Shown: piece by piece, positions 7,263-10,839 of the stretch
Layout: the number at the start of each line of letters is the position of its first letter
Position numbering within the stretch: the stretch's first letter is position 1
From: Methanobacteriota archaeon
GTDB taxonomy: Archaea; Thermoplasmatota; Thermoplasmata; RBG-16-68-12
DNA length: 10,839 bases
Direction of reading: 5' to 3'
NCBI GenBank assembly: GCA_005878995.1
Contig: VBME01000083.1
Location: forward strand, 1-10,839
The notes under the pieces: model-generated
What the model was told of the DNA's origin: nothing
The model's input: the letters and a program-made list of their open reading frames with translations, nothing else
Database searches by the model: none
Program-made: the position numbers and the translations under genes

Positions 7263-7298
7263 AAGGTCTGCTTCCGCTGGTCCTCGCGTCGGCGCGCC

Positions 7299-8753
7299 TC
7301 ATGCGCTCCGCGGGAGGGGCGTTTCCCCGTACAGCGCCGCTTGCTCGCCGACCGCTTGGAGCTGGACCCCGGGTGCCTTCTCGCGGTGGCGTCCCGCCTC
7401 CTTTGCAATCGCGGCGAATGCGTTGTCCGCGACCTCGAGGGCCCATTCGATGTCTTCTTCCGTGTGTTCCGTGGAGAGGAACGCGCGCTCGCCCGTGTTC
7501 GGGATGCCGAACAGGACGTTGTTCCCGAGGCAATGGATGAACCAGTTCCACCATCGACGGGTGTTCGCACTGAGCGTGTCCCGGAAGTTCCGAATTTCGT
7601 CTTTCGTCGTGAAGTAGACGTTACCGATTGAGCCGACGTATTCGACCCATGCGGGGATCCGGCGGTCGTCCGCGAGGTCCTGGAGTCCGCCATAGAGCTG
7701 GCGGCCGAGGCCGTTGATTTGGTCGTAGTACTCCGGGTGTTCCGCGAGGATCTGGAGACCCTTGAGACCCGCGGCGACGCTGATCGGATGGCCGTTGTAC
7801 GTGCCCGCGTGGAACGTTGCGTACCGCCAGCCGCGGCCCGGCTCGAGGACGTTCATGATTTGTGCCTCGCCTCCGAAGCCCGCGAGCTGGAACCCGCCCC
7901 CGGCGATTTTCCCGAACGTCGTCATGTCAGGTCGGACGTCGTAGTATTCCTGGGCGCCTCCGTATGCGAGGCGAAAGCCCGTGAGGACCTCGTCGAAGAT
8001 GAGGACGATCCCTCTCTTTCGGGTCAGCTGCCGGAGCCGCTTGAGGTAGTTCCCTTTCGGCGCGACGACCCCCGGACCGCAGAGGACGGGCTCGATGATC
8101 AGGGCGCCGACCTCGTCGTCGTTGTCGTCGAGGATTGCGGCGGTCGCATCGATATCGTTGTACGGGAAGACGACGACCGTGTCGGAAATGGCCTTCGGGA
8201 TGCCGCGGCCGTAGGGGATCGGTCGGTACCCCGTCATCCGTCGAGCGGTCCGCGCGTCCATGTCGATGCTCTGCAATGCGTAGTCGTGCGCGCCGTGGTA
8301 CGCACCCTCCGCCTTCGCGATCTTGTCCCGGCCCGTGTACGCGCGGGCGGTCCGAAGCGCGTGCATCGTCGCTTCGGTCCCGCTGTTGCACAGACGGACC
8401 TTCTTCATCGAAGGCATCGCCTTCCGGATCGCTTGGATGTAGTCGATGAAGAGTTCGCTCGTGACGCCGAGCATCGACCCGGATTCGAGTTGCTTGATCA
8501 CTTCGAGCGCGATGTCCCGGTTGTTGTGGCCAAGGAGCAGCGCGCCGAACCCCATCATCAAGTCGAGGATTTTGTTGCCGTCGACGTCGTAGATATAGCC
8601 CCCGTCGCCGTAATCGGCTAGGAACGGATGGGGCTTGAAGTACCGGACGTTGCTCTCAACGCCGCCGGGTGTGAGCCGGGTGGCACGGCGCCAGAGCTGC
8701 GCGCTCTTCTTGTGCCGTGTCAGATACTTCCGGCTGAACTTCTGGGATGGCAA
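7299..8753 (-). CDS. HemL-like class III aminotransferase (PLP-dependent)
   Basis: This 484-residue enzyme is a fold-type I, class III PLP aminotransferase closest in pattern to glutamate-1-semialdehyde 2,1-aminomutase (HemL) and its paralogues. Visible elements are the N-terminal RLTPGGVESNVRYF (26-39), the cofactor phosphate-binding NSGTEA (123-128), FDEVLTGFR (253-261) with Asp254 for the pyridine nitrogen, and Lys282 in TFGKIAGGG as the Schiff-base lysine. HAGTYNGHPISVAAG (315-329) lies at the gating-loop position. HemL is usually about 430 residues; this protein is longer and ends in about 30 extra polar residues after the last helix. No other haem gene is in the window, so a true HemL role is uncertain and a substrate-divergent aminotransferase is equally likely. 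The TTG start is fixed by a very strong SD site. Confidence 0.9.
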   Translation of the reverse strand: MPSQKFSRKYLTRHKKSAQLWRRATRLTPGGVESNVRYFKPHPFLADYGDGGYIYDVDGNKILDLMMGFGALLLGHNNRDIALEVIKQLESGSMLGVTSELFIDYIQAIRKAMPSMKKVRLCNSGTEATMHALRTARAYTGRDKIAKAEGAYHGAHDYALQSIDMDARTARRMTGYRPIPYGRGIPKAISDTVVVFPYNDIDATAAILDDNDDEVGALIIEPVLCGPGVVAPKGNYLKRLRQLTRKRGIVLIFDEVLTGFRLAYGGAQEYYDVRPDMTTFGKIAGGGFQLAGFGGEAQIMNVLEPGRGWRYATFHAGTYNGHPISVAAGLKGLQILAEHPEYYDQINGLGRQLYGGLQDLADDRRIPAWVEYVGSIGNVYFTTKDEIRNFRDTLSANTRRWWNWFIHCLGNNVLFGIPNTGERAFLSTEHTEEDIEWALEVADNAFAAIAKEAGRHREKAPGVQLQAVGEQAALYGETPLPRSA

Positions 8754-8754
8754 C

Positions 8755-8765
8755 GGATCACCTCC
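8755..8765 (-). promoter_or_regulatory. Full-length Shine-Dalgarno site of the aminotransferase
   Basis: On the minus strand GGAGGTGATCC ends one base before TTG 8753. It matches the whole conserved 3' tail of 16S rRNA, so it decides the unusual TTG start. Such a long match is much stronger than at other genes here. Confidence 0.8.
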
Positions 8766-8778
8766 AGATGAAAACGAG

Positions 8779-8796
8779 GCCGGTCCGATGACCGGC
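8779..8796 (-). repeat. Perfect 7-bp hairpin in the aminotransferase leader
   Basis: GCCGGTC (8779-8785) and GACCGGC (8790-8796) are exact inverted repeats around a 4-base loop. The hairpin lies about 14 bases upstream of the SD site on the transcribed strand, close enough to affect ribosome access. Further upstream, CCGGG (8806-8810) and CCCGG (8814-8818) could form a second short stem. Confidence 0.6.
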
Positions 8797-8887
8797 AGGC
8801 GGGTTCCGGGAGCCCCGGATTCCCGTTCACCTGGGCACCTGTGAGATGCCGCTGGGGCTATGAAAGAGTTTCGCGCATAGTGTGCGC

Positions 8888-8900
8888 TTTGTATATCAAA
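8888..8900 (-). promoter_or_regulatory. Candidate TATA region upstream of the aminotransferase
   Basis: Read on the minus strand the segment is TTTGATATACAAA, an AT-rich island in GC-rich sequence. A start site about 25 bases downstream would leave a leader of some 110 bases before TTG 8753. A second candidate, TTTATAAA at 8977-8984, would give a leader near 200 bases. Confidence 0.4.
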
Positions 8901-8917
8901 CGTGAGAGCGCGAGAAA

Positions 8918-8936
8918 GTATAGCTACGGGCTATAC
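8918..8936. repeat. Perfect inverted repeat GTATAGC / GCTATAC
   Basis: GTATAGC (8918-8924) and GCTATAC (8930-8936) flank a 5-base centre. The dyad lies between two TATA-like boxes, as expected of a repressor operator, but it could also be an RNA stem. The role is unproven. Confidence 0.5.
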
Positions 8937-8941
8937 AGGAT

Positions 8942-8958
8942 GCCGACCGCCTGTCGGC
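8942..8958. repeat. Perfect inverted repeat GCCGAC / GTCGGC
   Basis: GCCGAC (8942-8947) and GTCGGC (8953-8958) flank CGCCT. The repeat follows the previous dyad after five bases, so the two may form tandem hairpins or tandem binding sites. Confidence 0.45.
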
Positions 8959-9115
8959 CGACGAACCTCGTGCGCGTTTATAAAGTTCATATGGACGCGG
9001 TACAAAGACCGCCACCGGAAACCACAACGGGTCGTCTCCGGGGCACCGTCGATTCGCCTCCAATGCCCACTTGTGTCCGTCGTCGAGGAGGTCGTTCGAC
9101 CCGCTGTCGGGGGGA

Positions 9116-9200
9116 TGCGTGGGGCAGGATTTGAACCTGCGAACCCCTACGGGACAGGATCCTGAGCCCTGCGCCTTTGACCAAGCTTGGCAACCCACGC
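9116..9200 (-). tRNA. tRNA-Leu (anticodon CAG)
   Basis: The minus strand folds into a complete 85-base cloverleaf that reads CUG leucine codons. Acceptor strands are GCGTGGG (9200-9194) and CCCACGC (9123-9117), with discriminator A at 9116. The D-stem is GCC/GGC and the D-loop keeps GG (9182-9181). The anticodon stem is CAGGG/TCCTG with loop CTCAGGA and anticodon CAG at 9164-9162. A 14-base variable arm with a CCC/GGG stem marks a class II tRNA, and the T-arm is GCAGG-TTCAAAT-CCTGC. Discriminator A and the long variable arm both fit leucine. The 3' CCA is not encoded and there is no intron. The minus-strand segment TTCTTACG around 9232-9239 is a possible weak TATA box. Confidence 0.97.
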
Positions 9201-9300
9201 ACGCCGCGGCGCGAGGCGATTTCGTGGGCTCGTAAGAATGTTGCGGTGATCCGCGGGCGGGTGCGAAAAACCTAAGACGTAACCGGCTTTGGTCCGCTCC

Positions 9301-9795
9301 ATGTTCGAGAAACGCGAGGTGCGGTTCTTTCCCGGCCTGCGTCGCGACGACGCGTGGCGAAAGGCGTGGGACTGGTGGGGCCGCCAGGGCTTCCAGCTCA
9401 CCAAGACGGGACCGTATCGGATGCATGGGTCCTCGTTTTATTCGCGGATCGGATTGCGCCGCGAGTTCGACGCGACTCTGGACGACGCGGACGGCGGGAC
9501 CAATGTGGATCTCACGATCAACGCGCAGATCACGGATGAAGGACTCATTGCGGGCGCGGTGACGGCTGCGTTCCTCCTGCCGGTTGCGGTCCTCGGCGGC
9601 GCCGTGTCCTATTCCGAGTACGAAACGGACGCGCGGAATTTGGTCCTCGCCTTCTGGCAATACCTCTCTCCGACCGCCGCGCGCGTCGCGAAGTCGATGA
9701 CGCCCGCGATGCCGGCGCCCTGCAAAGGGTGTGGTGCTGCGCTCCTTCCCGACTGGAAGGTGTGCCCGCACTGCGGACGGAAGCGGGATCTCTAG
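9301..9795 (+). CDS. Membrane protein with C-terminal zinc ribbon, function unknown
   Basis: I do not recognise a named family. The 164-residue product has three parts. The first is a soluble N-terminal domain of about 78 residues with aromatic and basic patches (WRKAWDWWGRQGF, 19-31). The second is one hydrophobic segment, about 81-104, long enough to span the membrane. The third is a C-terminal zinc ribbon with Cys141-x2-Cys144 and Cys155-x2-Cys158. Archaea often carry such one-span proteins with a terminal zinc ribbon, and few have known roles. ATG 9301 was chosen over the in-frame TTG at 9289. There is no SD, and the only AT-rich candidate box, AAAAACCTAAG (9266-9276), is about 30 bases upstream, so the transcript may be leaderless. 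The gene is divergent from tRNA-Leu and convergent with the 74-residue gene. Confidence 0.8.
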   Translation: MFEKREVRFFPGLRRDDAWRKAWDWWGRQGFQLTKTGPYRMHGSSFYSRIGLRREFDATLDDADGGTNVDLTINAQITDEGLIAGAVTAAFLLPVAVLGGAVSYSEYETDARNLVLAFWQYLSPTAARVAKSMTPAMPAPCKGCGAALLPDWKVCPHCGRKRDL

Positions 9796-9814
9796 CGGAC
9801 GGTCCGTCGCGCCC

Positions 9815-10039
9815 TCACGAGCGTCTCTTCATGATCTTCATGAAGCCGTTGGAATCGAAGACCTCGAGTTCCCTCTCCGCCAGCGTGGACCGGAACTCCT
9901 CCCAGGTGATGACCTCGATCCGGTTGTTCCTGCCTTTCGTGAACTGAATTCCGTCGGTTCCCTTGACGCGACCCGGTCGAAGTCCTTTCTTCTTCGCCTT
10001 CTCGATGGCGTCCTCGACGCCTACCGGCTCCATCACCAT
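9815..10039 (-). CDS. Small conserved-looking protein of unknown function (74 residues)
   Basis: The product is short, basic and apparently soluble. It opens with a charged helix (VEDAIEKAKKKGLRPGRVKG, 8-27), followed by IQFTKGRNNRIEVITWEEF (31-49) as a likely strand-turn-strand and helix. The C-terminal part reads LEVFDSNGFMKIMKRRS. The pattern suggests a small alpha/beta fold, possibly nucleic-acid binding given its charge, but no family is assigned. ATG 10039 is fixed by AGGAGGG at 10045-10051, five bases upstream; a second in-frame ATG is at 10033. The frame remains open upstream to 10447, but that part only mirrors the opposite-strand mutase gene. A TATA-like box (10094-10105) would give a leader of about 30 bases. 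Confidence 0.75.
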   Translation of the reverse strand: MVMEPVGVEDAIEKAKKKGLRPGRVKGTDGIQFTKGRNNRIEVITWEEFRSTLAERELEVFDSNGFMKIMKRRS

Positions 10040-10044
10040 CCGAT

Positions 10045-10051
10045 CCCTCCT
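10045..10051 (-). promoter_or_regulatory. Shine-Dalgarno site of the 74-residue gene
   Basis: On the minus strand AGGAGGG stands five bases before ATG 10039. It fixes the start and excludes the much longer upstream extension of the same frame. Confidence 0.75.
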
Positions 10052-10093
10052 GGACGCGGTGCGAACCGCCGCGCGCGTGCGAATCTGGAGGTC

Positions 10094-10105
10094 GCTATAT
10101 AATTC
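10094..10105. promoter_or_regulatory. TATA element between divergent genes
   Basis: The plus strand reads GCTATATAATTC and the minus strand GAATTATATAGC. This is the most AT-rich point between the 74-residue gene and the mutase. On the minus strand it lies about 60 bases before ATG 10039, which leaves room for a short SD-bearing leader. On the plus strand it is about 70 bases before GTG 10170. Use in both directions is possible but unproven. Confidence 0.55.
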
Positions 10106-10169
10106 TTGTTCGACGACCTCGATTCGGAGTTTCGGAAGGCTTTCTACCGCGAGCGGCATCTCGTGGTCC

Positions 10170-10839
10170 GTGCCACGCTTCGGTTCGTCCGGGATTCGGG
10201 GCATCGGAAACGTCGACGTCACACCCGACCTCGCCCTCCGTGTCGGCATGATCCTCGGGGACCAGTACGGCGACACGATCATCGGACGGGATCCACGGAT
10301 CACGGGCCCCATGCTCGTCCAGGCGCTCGGTGCGGGGGTCCTCTCGGCCGGCGCGTCCGCCGTCGATGCGGGTTTGGTTTCGACGCCAACCTTGGCTCGC
10401 GGGGCCCGCGACTTCGCCTGCGGGGCCATCATCACGGCCTCCCACAACCCGGCCCCCTACAACGGGATCAAACTCTGGAATCCGGACGGGATGGCGTTCG
10501 ATGAGGGACAGCAGAGGGAAGTCGAGGATGGGCTCGAGCGGGGCCGGTTTCCTCCGCCCACGTGGGACCACACCGGGGTGCCCTCCTCGCGACCCGACTT
10601 GGTCCGCAATCACGTCGAGGCGATCCTCAAGGACGTCGGGCCCGCGAAGGTTCGCGTCGTCGTCGACTGCGCCTGCGGCGCAACCGCGACGATCACCCCG
10701 TTCCTCCTTCGACAAATGGGTTGCGAGGTCCTCGCGATCAACGCCCAGGCGGACGGGCACTTCCCCGGCCGCGAGCCCGAACCGACGGAAGAGAATCTCG
10801 GCATCCTCGCATCGACGGTGCGGGCCGGAAAAGCGGACC
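10170..10839 (+). CDS. Phosphoglucomutase/phosphomannomutase family enzyme, 3'-truncated by the window edge
   Basis: This is the N-terminal half (223 complete codons) of an alpha-D-phosphohexomutase, the superfamily of archaeal phosphomannomutase, phosphoglucomutase and phosphoglucosamine mutase. It isomerises hexose 1- and 6-phosphates through a phosphoserine. The N-terminal signature FGSSGIRG is at 4-11. The catalytic phosphoserine loop TASHNPAPYNGIK is at 89-101 with Ser91, and the domain 2 segment ADGHFPGREPEPTEENL is at 194-210. The metal-binding DGDxDR loop and the sugar-binding segment would lie beyond the right edge. GTG 10170 gives the family-standard start, a few residues before the signature. 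The frame is open further upstream but without conserved residues, and there is no clear SD. Which hexose phosphate is used cannot be told from this half. Confidence 0.92.
   Translation, partial: MPRFGSSGIRGIGNVDVTPDLALRVGMILGDQYGDTIIGRDPRITGPMLVQALGAGVLSAGASAVDAGLVSTPTLARGARDFACGAIITASHNPAPYNGIKLWNPDGMAFDEGQQREVEDGLERGRFPPPTWDHTGVPSSRPDLVRNHVEAILKDVGPAKVRVVVDCACGATATITPFLLRQMGCEVLAINAQADGHFPGREPEPTEENLGILASTVRAGKAD

Larger units (their letters stand above)
8754..9115. other. 362-base gap between the aminotransferase and tRNA genes
   Basis: No coding region is supported here: the open frames are short and basic, with no family pattern. The minus-strand side holds the aminotransferase SD, leader hairpins and TATA-like box. 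The middle (about 8858-8990) is AT-richer than its surroundings and holds perfect short inverted repeats, including GCGCA/TGCGC (8873-8887) and CTATG/CATAG (8858-8880). TTTATAAA (8977-8984) is palindromic and could work in either direction. The stretch 9000-9115 shows nothing recognisable apart from serving as the tRNA 3' flank. Confidence 0.6.

Noticed and set aside
7719..8621. 300-codon plus-strand frame across the aminotransferase
   Set aside because: It is antisense to the PLP-binding core of a confident gene, made mainly of Val, Arg, Asp and Glu, and shows no family motif.
8779..8818. Reading the GC-rich hairpins as a terminator
   Set aside because: They are not followed by a T-run on either strand and lie at the 5' side of the aminotransferase gene, so a leader structure is the better reading.
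8841..9165. Short plus-strand frames in the gap upstream of the tRNA
   Set aside because: They run through inverted repeats and into the tRNA complement, have no SD, and give basic sequences without pattern.
10046..10447. N-terminal extension of the 74-residue gene to 210 residues
   Set aside because: The extension is antisense to the conserved mutase signatures and the catalytic serine region, while a strong SD and a TATA-like box support the short start at 10039.
1..10839. CRISPR array, transposon, integrase or complete defence island
   Set aside because: I saw no regularly spaced direct repeats, no transposase or integrase motifs and no terminal inverted repeats. The methylase/DUF5655 pair alone is not enough to call a defence system.

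Overview
The window looks like a piece of a GC-rich archaeal chromosome. The clearest taxonomic marker is a complete ribosomal protein L15e, a family found in archaea and eukaryotes and absent from bacteria. It is supported by TATA-like boxes about 25-35 bases upstream of several starts, by apparently leaderless genes (no room for a ribosome binding site), and by a tRNA-Leu gene without an encoded CCA end. Other genes have strong Shine-Dalgarno (SD) sites with GTG or TTG starts, so the genome appears to use both initiation modes. The mix fits a high-GC member of the Thermoplasmatota, but that placement is inference from style and gene content and was not tested.

Layout, left to right. Positions 3-2905 run on the plus strand: the 3' part of a PfkB-family sugar/nucleoside kinase, a small solitary DNA methyltransferase-like protein, a DUF5655-like protein whose SD site lies inside the end of the methyltransferase gene, and L15e. 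L15e meets a minus-strand ThiI/THUMP protein tail to tail, with one base between the two stop codons. That ThiI homologue has kept the RNA-binding part but lost the PP-loop ATP-binding signature. It diverges from a TauE/SafE membrane permease, and the short gap holds a single palindromic TATA-like element that could serve both genes. Next come an MFS transporter and a saccharopine-dehydrogenase-family oxidoreductase. A HemL-like class III aminotransferase converges on the oxidoreductase from the other strand.

Positions 8754-9115 hold no gene I can support. They carry the structured upstream region of the aminotransferase, several perfect short inverted repeats and two TATA-like boxes. A minus-strand tRNA-Leu(CAG) follows, then a plus-strand membrane protein with a C-terminal zinc ribbon, a minus-strand 74-residue unknown protein, and the 5' part of a phosphoglucomutase/phosphomannomutase that runs off the right edge.

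Most of the window is housekeeping or generic metabolism: translation, tRNA, sugar phosphate metabolism and transport. The items most worth following are the PP-loop-less ThiI homologue, the coupled methyltransferase/DUF5655 pair, and the hairpin-rich gap upstream of the aminotransferase. I see no CRISPR array, transposase, integrase or recognisable complete defence system.
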